Assembly: GCA_031257655.1 (NCBI GenBank) | Contig: JAIROF010000186.1 | Location: 1 to 11,715, forward strand | Direction: 5' to 3' | DNA length: 11,715 bases | From: Prevotellaceae bacterium | Lineage (GTDB): Bacteria > Bacteroidota > Bacteroidia > Bacteroidales > UBA932 | Part shown: positions 5,956 to 11,715 of the stretch, in pieces | How positions within the stretch are numbered: position 1 is the first letter of the stretch | Layout of the letters: every line of letters begins with the position of its first letter | Notes under the pieces: model-generated | The model's database searches: none | What the model saw: the letters and a program-made list of their open reading frames with translations, nothing else | Told to the model about the DNA's origin: nothing | Position numbers and translations under genes: made by a program

Positions 5956-7103
5956 TCATTATCCGAGAAGTATGCTTTTGGCAATTGGCGCAGGTTGTAT
6001 CGCGAAGCCATCACCTCTCCGTAGGCGCCTGCGGTTCGGATGGCAAAGAGGTCGCCGCGCTGCGCTTGCGGCAGCGCAACATCCTTTCCAAAAACGTCGC
6101 TGCTTTCGCAAATAGGCCCCACCACGTCGTACACCTTTTCGTTGGCGTGCTGCGGGGTAATATTTTCGATTTTGTGGTAGGCGGCGTAGAGCACAGGACG
6201 GATAAGGTCGGTCATGCCGGCGTCGAGCACCACGAAATTCTTTTTTTGCAGCTCTTTTACGTACAGGCATTTTGTGATTAGCGTTCCGCACTGCGCCACG
6301 ATTGAGCGCCCCAGCTCGCAGTGGAGCTGTTGCCCTTTGCGCAGCTTGAGGCGCCGATTTATCGTGGCAAAGTAGGCGGCAAATGGGGGGATGCAGTTTT
6401 GGTCGGGATGCTCGTAGTCCACGCCCAGGCCGCCGCCTACGTTCACGTGCGCTACCGCGACCCCAATCCGCTCCAGCTGCTCCTGCAGCTCGTTTATTTT
6501 GGCGCACAACTCCTCAAAGGGCTCCAGCTCCGTTATCTGCGAGCCGATGTGGAAGTGTATGCAAATCAGCTTCAGGTTGCCCATTTGCTGCACTTTTTTT
6601 GCCACGTCGTTCAGCTGCCACAGGTTAATGCCAAACTTGTTTTCGTCCAAGCCGGTGGTAATGTGCGCGTGCGTATGCGCATCCACGTTGGGGTTGATGC
6701 GCAGCGCCACCTGCGCCACCACGCCTTTTGCCTTAGCCAGCTCGTTCACCACCTCCAGCTCCTGCTCCGATTCGCAGTTGAACGAAAAAATCCGGCTGTC
6801 AAGCCCCAGACAAATTTCGTCGTCGCGCTTTCCAACGCCCGCAAAGGCAATGCTCTGCGGCGCAAACCCGCAGCCAATAGCCCGCTGCACCTCTGCGCCG
6901 CTTACGCAGTCGGCGCCAAAGCCCATGCCGCTTAGCAGGCGCAGCAGCTTTTCGCCGGCGTTTGCCTTGAGCGCGTAGTGAATAATGTAGCCGTACTTTT
7001 GCGCTTCGCTCAGCGCTGCCTGCGCCGTGCGACGAAACAGCTCCACGTCGTAAAAGTAAAATGGCGTTGGGAGGGTACGAAATTTTTCTATCGGAAATAA
7101 CAT
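5952..7103 (-). CDS. lysA: Diaminopimelate decarboxylase
   Basis: The 383-residue enzyme removes CO2 from meso-diaminopimelate to give L-lysine, the last step of the lysine pathway, in the cytoplasm and with pyridoxal phosphate. Visible family marks in order are HYALKAN with the PLP-binding Lys46, HFHIGSQ (183-189), the phosphate-binding glycine run NVGGGLG (221-227), GPICESSD with the catalytic Cys332, and AGAYG (358-362). The usual EPGR motif reads ELGR here (263-266), so its Pro is replaced by Leu while Glu and Arg are kept. The length is normal. The gene follows lysC on the same strand after 156 bp, so both are probably co-transcribed. Confidence 0.97.
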   Translation of the reverse strand: MLFPIEKFRTLPTPFYFYDVELFRRTAQAALSEAQKYGYIIHYALKANAGEKLLRLLSGMGFGADCVSGAEVQRAIGCGFAPQSIAFAGVGKRDDEICLGLDSRIFSFNCESEQELEVVNELAKAKGVVAQVALRINPNVDAHTHAHITTGLDENKFGINLWQLNDVAKKVQQMGNLKLICIHFHIGSQITELEPFEELCAKINELQEQLERIGVAVAHVNVGGGLGVDYEHPDQNCIPPFAAYFATINRRLKLRKGQQLHCELGRSIVAQCGTLITKCLYVKELQKKNFVVLDAGMTDLIRPVLYAAYHKIENITPQHANEKVYDVVGPICESSDVFGKDVALPQAQRGDLFAIRTAGAYGEVMASRYNLRQLPKAYFSDND

Positions 7104-7111
7104 CTTTTTAA

Positions 7112-7148
7112 TTAGGAATTAAGAATTAAGCATTAAGAATTAGGAATT
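7112..7148. repeat. TTAAGAA-type heptamer array between lysC and lysA
   Basis: Five units, TTAGGAA, TTAAGAA, TTAAGCA, TTAAGAA, TTAGGAA, then TT. The order of variants is symmetric about the middle unit. The array ends eight bases from the lysA start codon, so it lies in the lysA translation-initiation region. The remaining spacer 7149-7230 holds four or five copies of a TTCAG(C) word without clear spacing. Confidence 0.8.
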
Positions 7149-7259
7149 GCCGGATTATCAGGATTTCAGCATCCCGGAAAATTCAGCACTTCAGCGCTCC
7201 TGCATTTTCAGGAAATTCAGCATTAGCGCAGCTGTCAATCATGCACCCCTTACGATAAG

Positions 7260-8570
7260 CTAAAACAGCGCTTCGTTCAGCGCCTCCATAGCCGGTTTTT
7301 TATACGCGCTATCTACCAGGAAGCTAACGTTGTATCGGCTTCCGCCAAAAGAAATCATGCGAACCGGGATGTGCGCAAGGGCGCTAAAAATTTTTGCGGC
7401 AACGCCTTTGCTCTCCGAAATTTTATTCCCCACCACGCAGATGATGGTCATCTCCGAATCGACCTCTACGGTGCCAAAATGCTTCAGCTTGTCCACGATT
7501 TTGTCCAAGTTCGAGGTATCGTCAACCGTCAGCGAAACGGCCACCTCCGAAGTTGTAATCATGTCGATGGGGGTTTTGTAGTCCTCAAAGACCTCGAATA
7601 TTTGCCGGATAAAGCCGTAGGCAAGCAGCATGCGCCCCGACTTGATTTTGATGGCCGTGATGTTGTCCTTGGCGGCGACCGCCTTTATAACCCCCGGCTC
7701 GGTTTCGGCGCTGATGAGCGTTCCAAAGGCGGCAGGCTCCATTGTGTTTTTTATCCACAGCGGAATTTTGGCCTCCTGCACGGGAATCACGCAGGTGGGG
7801 TGCAGGATTTTTGCGCCAAAGTACGCCAGCTCCGACGCTTCGTCGAACGAAAGGTGCGATATGGAGTGCGTTTTGCTCACCACGCGCGGGTCGTTGTTGT
7901 GAAACCCGTCGATGTCTGTCCATATCTGCACCTCCTCTGCGCCAATGGCGGCGCCGATGATGGAGGCGGAGTAGTCGCTGCCCCCGCGCTTGAGGTTGTC
8001 CACCTCGCCCGCAAAGCTACGGCAAACGTACCCCTGCGTGATGAACAGCTTGCAGCCCGGATGCTGCGCCAGCTCGCGGCTGAGCATTTCGCGGATGAAG
8101 TACATGTCCGGCTCGTCGTGCTGGTCTTTGCGCATGAAGCTGAGCGCGGGCAGCAGCACCGATGGCGCCTGCTGCTCGCAGAGGTACAGGTGCTGAAGCA
8201 TGGTGCTCATCAGCTCGCCCTGCGACAGCACCACGCGCTCCTCCTTAATCGAAAAGGCCTCCACCGAAAAGCTTCTCAGCAAGTCAAAGTGCGACTTGAG
8301 CCTGCTTGAGGCTTCTTTTGCATACTCCGGCTGAGCGTACAGCTCTGCAACAACGGCAGCGTACGTCTCTTCCAACCGGACGATGGCGGCAGCGGCTTCG
8401 CGCTGCTTTTTTTGGCGCAGCAGCGAGGCAACCTCCACCAAGCTGTTGGTGGTGCCGCTCATTGCCGACAGCACAACAATCTTCGGGTCGTCGTTCACAA
8501 TCAGCTTGAGCAGCGCTTTCATCCGCGCTGCGCTGCCCACCGAAGTGCCGCCAAATTTCAAAATTTTCAT
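7260..8570 (-). CDS. lysC: Aspartate kinase (monofunctional, with ACT domains)
   Basis: The 436-residue enzyme phosphorylates L-aspartate, the entry step to lysine, diaminopimelate, threonine and methionine. The kinase domain begins with KFGGTSVG (5-12) and continues with RGGSDYSA (195-202), WTDIDG (217-222), DPR (227-229) and ELAYFGAKILHP (247-258). From about residue 300 a C-terminal regulatory region with two ACT-like parts follows (for example SEVAVSLTVD and EMTIICVVG), which in this family binds lysine or another end product for feedback inhibition. No homoserine dehydrogenase domain is attached. The ATG at 8570 starts directly at the conserved MKILKFGG, so the start is firm. lysA follows downstream. 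Confidence 0.97.
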   Translation of the reverse strand: MKILKFGGTSVGSAARMKALLKLIVNDDPKIVVLSAMSGTTNSLVEVASLLRQKKQREAAAAIVRLEETYAAVVAELYAQPEYAKEASSRLKSHFDLLRSFSVEAFSIKEERVVLSQGELMSTMLQHLYLCEQQAPSVLLPALSFMRKDQHDEPDMYFIREMLSRELAQHPGCKLFITQGYVCRSFAGEVDNLKRGGSDYSASIIGAAIGAEEVQIWTDIDGFHNNDPRVVSKTHSISHLSFDEASELAYFGAKILHPTCVIPVQEAKIPLWIKNTMEPAAFGTLISAETEPGVIKAVAAKDNITAIKIKSGRMLLAYGFIRQIFEVFEDYKTPIDMITTSEVAVSLTVDDTSNLDKIVDKLKHFGTVEVDSEMTIICVVGNKISESKGVAAKIFSALAHIPVRMISFGGSRYNVSFLVDSAYKKPAMEALNEALF

Positions 8571-8699
8571 CTCTCTTTTTATGTATTATAGCCCCCGCCA
8601 TCTTCTCGTACGGGAAACTTCGGGAGGGGGCTGGAGTTGGCTGTTTTTACCGTGAGCGCAGGCCACAAGCTCGCGGGAAGCGCTCAATTTTTAAGGCTA

Positions 8700-8707
8700 C
8701 AAATGTA
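8700..8707 (-). promoter_or_regulatory. Possible -7 element of the lysC-lysA transcript
   Basis: The minus-strand TACATTTG is a full match to TAnnTTTG. It lies within an inverted repeat, GCTACA-AA-TGTAGC (8696-8709), which could alternatively be a protein-binding site. A matching TTG at the expected distance is missing, so the call is tentative. Confidence 0.4.
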
Positions 8708-8870
8708 GCGTAAAATTTGGCTCTATGCGTACTTGTTTCCCGGCATGTTTCGTCTTTTTCCGGTTTTTTTTCAACAATGCACGGAGGAGCATCCTGCAAC
8801 AAATTAGAGATGTTTAAGAAAACATAACTTTTTCCCAAAAAAAAATATGCGATTATCAGCAAAAAAACAC

Positions 8871-8878
8871 TACCTTAG
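8871..8878 (+). promoter_or_regulatory. Probable -7 element of the Spy-like gene
   Basis: TACCTTAG followed by CAAC differs from the Bacteroidota -7 consensus TAnnTTTG at one base. It is preceded by A-rich tracts and lies about 70 bases before the ATG at 8947. No clear -33 TTG is seen. Confidence 0.45.
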
Positions 8879-8946
8879 CAACATTCAAATTAATGATGCT
8901 TTTTACACAGGTATATGGAAACCAATTCTTACATAAACTACTTTAC

Positions 8947-9516
8947 ATGAAAAAGTTACTTTGCTTGTTTTTTTTGCTGACGGGTGTTGTTCCGTTTACA
9001 TTGAGCGCTGCCAATACAACCTTAGAGGATACATCGCTGGTGCGCATATCTACGGCGGAGGCCCGCGCGGATTTTTTGAGCCGGATGATGAAGGAGAGGC
9101 TGGACTTGGACACCGAAGAGTACGCCGCAATTCAGGTTATTAACATAAAGTACGAGGAGCTGCTGCAGGAGCTGACGCTTTCGGTTGCTTCCACAGCGGC
9201 TTACGGTGGACCAAAAAAGAAGAAAAAAGGGGATTCCCCTTTTGACAAGCTGAGCGAAGCGCGCGACAAAGAAGTCAAGAAAGCCCTGTCGGGAAGGCAC
9301 TACCGCGAATACGACAAGCAGCGGTGGGGCATGCGGAATGCCCTGAAAAAACAAATGATAGCCGAAAAAGAAGAGCAGGATAAAAAATTGTTCGAGCTGC
9401 AGCAGCAACAAGAAAAAGCCAGAGCAGATTCTATTGCCGCCGCTGCCGCCGAAAAGAAAAATGTCAAGAAGAAAGGCAGCGCAAAAAAAGCGTCGCAGAA
9501 AAAAAAGAAAAAATAG
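8947..9516 (+). CDS. Spy/CpxP-like periplasmic protein with lysine-rich tail
   Basis: The 189-residue product starts with a Sec signal (MKKLLCLFFLLTGVVPFTLSA), cut probably near residue 21-22, so it should reach the periplasm. The mature part is helical. LDLDTEEYAAIQVINIKYEELLQEL and, later, LSEARDKEVKKALSGRHYREYDKQRWGMR resemble the paired helical repeats of Bacteroidota Spy/CpxP-like proteins, in which an L-x-x-x-Q/Y helix is followed by a 'tpeQyxxY' helix. The last 60 residues are low-complexity, rich in Lys, Glu, Gln and Ala and ending in five Lys, and could bind polyanions. I chose the ATG at 8947 because it starts the signal peptide; an earlier ATG at 8893 adds an unlikely leader. The function is inferred from similarity of pattern only. 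Confidence 0.65.
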   Translation: MKKLLCLFFLLTGVVPFTLSAANTTLEDTSLVRISTAEARADFLSRMMKERLDLDTEEYAAIQVINIKYEELLQELTLSVASTAAYGGPKKKKKGDSPFDKLSEARDKEVKKALSGRHYREYDKQRWGMRNALKKQMIAEKEEQDKKLFELQQQQEKARADSIAAAAAEKKNVKKKGSAKKASQKKKKK

Positions 9517-9535
9517 CAACAATAACAAACCAAAT

Positions 9536-9559
9536 AATGGCTGTGGCAACACAGCCATT
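9536..9559 (+). terminator. Perfect 10-bp hairpin with GCAA loop between the Spy-like gene and gcvT
   Basis: AATGGCTGTG (9536-9545) pairs fully with CACAGCCATT (9550-9559) around a GCAA tetraloop, a stable GNRA-type loop in RNA. Only a weak T-rich stretch (TGTCATTT) follows. It could end transcription of the Spy-like gene, but it finishes 11 bases before the gcvT start codon. It may therefore instead affect gcvT translation or mRNA processing. Confidence 0.6.
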
Positions 9560-9570
9560 TGTCATTTAGT

Positions 9571-10671
9571 ATGCTGACTACTCCCTTTACTCCAATCCAC
9601 GAATCGTTAGGGGCGCGCATGGCGCCATTTGCAGGGTATAACATGCCGATAGAGTACACCGGCATTAGCGATGAACATATCTGCGTGTGCCGCAGGCTGG
9701 GCGTGTTCGACGTGAGCCACATGGGCGAATTTTGGGTGCTGGGCAAGCAGGCGCTACCCTTTATCCAGCACATTACCTGCAACGACGCCGCCGTGCTCAC
9801 CAACGGCAAGGTGCAGTACTCGTGCCTTATGCACGAAAATGGCGGCGTGGTGGACGACCTGCTCGTTTACCGCTTTAGCGAAGAAAAATACCTGCTGGTG
9901 GTCAACGCGGCCAACGTGGATAAGGATTTTGCGGCGGCAAGCCGCTACGCCGCGCAATTCGGGCTGCGAACAGGCACGGACTTCGTCAACGCCTCCGACC
10001 GCTACGCGCAGCTGGCCGTGCAGGGGCCGCTGGCGCTGCGGGCTATGCAAAAGCTATGCGCCGAGCCGCTGGAAAACATGGCGTACTACACGTTCAAAGA
10101 GGTAACGCTTGCCGGAGTGGAGCACGTTATCTTTTCCACCACCGGCTACACGGGGGCCGGCGGCTGCGAGATCTACGCGCGCGCATCCGACGCTACAGCG
10201 CTCTGGAACGCCGTGATGGAGGCCGGAAAAGAGCTTGGGATACAGCCCATAGGCCTTGGCGCGCGCGATACGCTGCGCCTCGAAATGGGCTACTGCCTCT
10301 ACGGGCATGAGCTCAACGACCACACAACGCCGCTGGAGGCCGGGCTGGGCTGGATCACCAAGCTCTCCTCCAAGGATTTTGTCGGCAGGGAGGCCTTGCT
10401 TGCGCAGAAGGCGGCAGGCGTGCAGCGCAAGCTGGTGGGCTTTGTGCTTGCCGACAGAGGCGTAGCCCGCGCCGGATACGAAATTTACAGCGATAAGCAG
10501 GAAAAAACAGGCGAAGTAACCAGCGGGACGGTATCTCCGCTGACCAAGCTCAGCATTGGCATGGGGTACGTACAAGCCGCCTGCGCAGCGGTCGGCACAA
10601 AAATCTACGTTAAAGTCCGCGACAAGTATTTAGCCGCCGAAGTGGTAAATCCGCCGTTCAGAACGCGCTGA
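9571..10671 (+). CDS. gcvT: Glycine cleavage system T protein (aminomethyltransferase)
   Basis: The 366-residue enzyme takes the aminomethyl group from lipoylated H protein and passes the methylene group to tetrahydrofolate, releasing ammonia. Family marks are seen in order: MAPFAGYNMPIEYTG near the start, FDVSHMGE (46-53), GGVVDDLLVYRF (91-102) with the catalytic Asp, VNAANVDKD, TTGYTGAGGCEIY (190-202), GLGARDTLRLEMGYCLYGHEL (228-248), and the C-terminal barrel with GEVTSGTVSP (314-323). I chose the ATG at 9571, which begins at MLTTPFTPIH; a TTG twelve bases earlier would fall in the hairpin. The length is normal. gcvP and gcvH are not in the window, so the system genes are not clustered here. 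No promoter of its own is visible. Confidence 0.96.
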   Translation: MLTTPFTPIHESLGARMAPFAGYNMPIEYTGISDEHICVCRRLGVFDVSHMGEFWVLGKQALPFIQHITCNDAAVLTNGKVQYSCLMHENGGVVDDLLVYRFSEEKYLLVVNAANVDKDFAAASRYAAQFGLRTGTDFVNASDRYAQLAVQGPLALRAMQKLCAEPLENMAYYTFKEVTLAGVEHVIFSTTGYTGAGGCEIYARASDATALWNAVMEAGKELGIQPIGLGARDTLRLEMGYCLYGHELNDHTTPLEAGLGWITKLSSKDFVGREALLAQKAAGVQRKLVGFVLADRGVARAGYEIYSDKQEKTGEVTSGTVSPLTKLSIGMGYVQAACAAVGTKIYVKVRDKYLAAEVVNPPFRTR

Positions 10672-10674
10672 ATG

Positions 10675-10768
10675 TTGTCTGAGCTGTGATTTTGGGGATT
10701 GAATCCGCCCCCGCTCGGCGTAGCGTCCACGCTACGCCGTTATTGTCTGAGCTGTGATTTTGGGGATT
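10675..10768 (+). repeat. 26-bp direct repeat flanking a perfect hairpin
   Basis: The same 26 bases, beginning TTGTCTGAGCTGTGATTT and ending GGGGATT, occur at 10675-10700 and 10743-10768, with a 68-base period. Between them lies a perfect inverted repeat GGCGTAGCGT/ACGCTACGCC (10717-10726 and 10729-10738). The TTGTCTGA...GTGATTTT word is of a kind I recall as a dispersed intergenic repeat in Bacteroidota; this is memory, not a search. Confidence 0.85.
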
Positions 10769-10795
10769 TGAATGATTTTTGGGATTGGCGGCTCC

Positions 10796-10894
10796 CCGTC
10801 CCGTAGGGACGGAATGTGATTGCTAATGTACCTGCCCCGCTCCGTCCTGCCGAATTTGTAATTCGGCAGCCGTGAATATAAGCATTTGTAATGC
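10796..10894. repeat. Three successive perfect hairpins in the convergent gcvT / fic spacer
   Basis: CCGTCCC-GTA-GGGACGG occupies 10796-10812. CTGCCGAATT-TGT-AATTCGGCAG occupies 10847-10869. GCATT-TGT-AATGC occupies 10882-10894. The last two share the loop word TTTGTAA. They lie between genes that end toward each other, so they can act as two-way terminators, although none has a clear T-run. Together with the hairpin at 10717-10738 they occupy much of the 231-base spacer, in which no gene is seen. Confidence 0.75.
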
Positions 10895-10902
10895 GTCAAC
10901 TC

Positions 10903-11601
10903 TTAGAGGCTCCCTGAAAATCGGTCAATAATGTTCAGCGCCCCCTCCGACGGCTCTTTGTAGGCATTTGTCGCTTTGAGGTACTCGCTGAGCTCGCCGA
11001 AATTATCCCCAAAAATGTTGCCCGAAAAGCGCTGGAGCTTGTCCATGACGCGAATAAAAGTATCCGGCTTCTCTCGGTTGGTAAGCTCCTTGAGCGACAA
11101 TAGGTAATCCTCCCGATATACGGTAGGCACAATAATCCGCGAAAGCCCGCTTTTAAACAGCTCGGCGTTGCCCATAATCCGCGAAATTCTTCCATTGCCA
11201 TCCGTAAACGGGTGAACTTCCGAAATCATAAACATCATGAAAATGGCTTTTGCCATAGGGTCTGTCAGGGCTGCGTAATACTTGAATCCCTGCCTTAATG
11301 TTCCGTCAACCAAAGTAAAATCTACAAATTCAGTGTTGCCGGCTCGGTTGTTCCGAGCTTTGAACTCGCCGGCATGTACTTCTTCTGCCCTGCCGGACAT
11401 CATCGTGAGGTGTCGGCGCTTAAGAATGGCCGTCAAATCTTCGGCGGTTGCCGGCGTAATGCCCATTTCATAGCGGTTGGATACCACCTGAAATGTACCT
11501 AAAATGTCGTGAGAATCTTTAACCCGCTTTGGAAAGGCTACGCCTGTATCAACAATTGCTTTTGCGTCTTCGACGGTAAATTCCGTGCCCTCGATGTAGT
11601 T
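10903..11601 (-). pseudogene. Fic-domain protein (AMP transferase), 5' end cut off by an insertion sequence
   Basis: The open frame encodes 232 residues from NYIEGTEFTVEDAK to the stop at 10903. The Fic catalytic motif HPFTDGNGR is intact (codons at about 11214-11188), so the fragment belongs to enzymes that transfer AMP to hydroxyl groups of target proteins. Upstream the frame meets TGA at 11604-11602, formed by the IS end CTG plus the next host base. In class II Fic proteins an inhibitory helix carries (S/T)xxxE(G/N); the remaining NYIEG is its end, and the Ser/Thr codon is exactly where the IS begins. Everything N-terminal is missing from the window. A GTG at 11487 could still start a 194-residue Fic core without the inhibitory motif. 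I call it a pseudogene because its normal start is gone, but residual expression is possible. Confidence 0.82.
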
Positions 11602-11602
11602 T

Positions 11603-11715
11603 CAGAACTCCTGACCTGATGAATCCTTACTTTCTGATAATGAGATTCATGTAAAAATCATACCCCAAACTGAAAATGTCGCGATTTTTAAGGAGGAGGC
11701 ATTTCATAAAAAAAT
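11603..11715 (+). mobile_element. Left end of an insertion sequence (continues off the right edge)
   Basis: It starts with CAGAACTCCTGAC (11603-11615), the exact inverse of the IS end at 116-128, and shares a second inverse 13-mer (11677-11689) with 87-99. The first base follows directly on coding sequence of the Fic gene. Near the edge AAGGAGGAGG (11690-11699) is a strong Shine-Dalgarno-like sequence, unusual in this window. The last bases are AT, so an ATG at 11714 is possible if the next base is G, with a spacing of 14. A transposase gene would then begin at the window edge. The family is not recognised. Confidence 0.65.

Larger units (their letters stand above)
8571..8946. other. Divergent spacer between lysC and the Spy-like gene
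   Basis: No gene is supported in these 376 bases. The left part is a structured leader for lysC. A 7-bp GC-rich stem AGCCCCC/GGGGGCT (8590-8596 with 8626-8632) and a 7-bp stem TGAGCGC/GCGCTCA (8653-8659 with 8680-8686) are visible. The minus-strand TACATTTG (8707-8700) matches the -7 consensus and would give a leader of about 120 bases; I see no good -33 element. The right part is A/T-rich and holds the probable promoter of the plus-strand gene. Confidence 0.6.

Noticed and set aside
7371..8309. Plus-strand open frame of 312 codons
   Set aside because: It is the antisense shadow of lysC, whose motifs are complete on the minus strand.
8571..8700. Lysine riboswitch
   Set aside because: The leader is shorter than the usual lysine aptamer and shows two simple stems rather than the five-way junction.
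8647..8862. Minus-strand open frame of 71 codons in the lysC upstream region
   Set aside because: No domain, no start signal, and it overlaps the lysC leader and its likely promoter.

Overview
The window looks like chromosomal DNA of a Bacteroidota member, probably Bacteroidales. Four things suggest this. Promoter-like sites match the Bacteroidota pattern TAnnTTTG with a TTG about 19-20 bases upstream (4132-4161 and 5664-5695 are the best). Exported proteins carry lipoprotein or Sec signals, and the start codons lack clear Shine-Dalgarno sequences. The imelysin / di-haem oxidoreductase set and the adjacent lysC-lysA pair suit this phylum. The intergenic spaces also hold repeat types that I recall, without having checked, from Bacteroidota genomes. 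The species cannot be named from the sequence.

Layout. Both edges (1-128 and 11603-11715) appear to be ends of one insertion-sequence family: they share a 13-bp terminal inverted repeat and a second internal 13-mer, and they point outward. The window is therefore a segment between two IS copies, or a contig that broke at them. From the left, on the minus strand: a large palindromic repeat block (129-358), a di-haem c-type oxidoreductase lipoprotein (359-1888), an imelysin-like lipoprotein (2106-3278), a strong terminator (3335-3379), a PIN toxin / antitoxin pair (3402-4099), a predicted outer-membrane beta-barrel protein (4283-5629) with its own promoter and an operator-like palindrome, diaminopimelate decarboxylase lysA (5952-7103) and aspartate kinase lysC (7260-8570). 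On the plus strand follow a Spy/CpxP-like periplasmic protein (8947-9516) and the glycine-cleavage T protein gcvT (9571-10671). A convergent spacer with four hairpins and a long direct repeat (10672-10902) separates gcvT from a minus-strand Fic gene (10903-11601) whose 5' end is cut off by the right-hand IS.

How the genes fit together. Imelysin, di-haem oxidoreductase and the outer-membrane protein look like one envelope system, possibly for metal or haem handling as in imelysin loci of other bacteria. A toxin-antitoxin cassette bordered by inverted 20-mers sits inside it. LysC and LysA are the first and last enzymes of the diaminopimelate route to lysine and peptidoglycan; they lie in one transcription direction behind a structured lysC leader. 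GcvT belongs to glycine cleavage / one-carbon metabolism.

The most striking non-coding features are heptamer repeat arrays that begin at, or include, the stop codons of three different minus-strand genes, and the IS insertion that cuts the Fic gene inside what appears to be its autoinhibitory motif.
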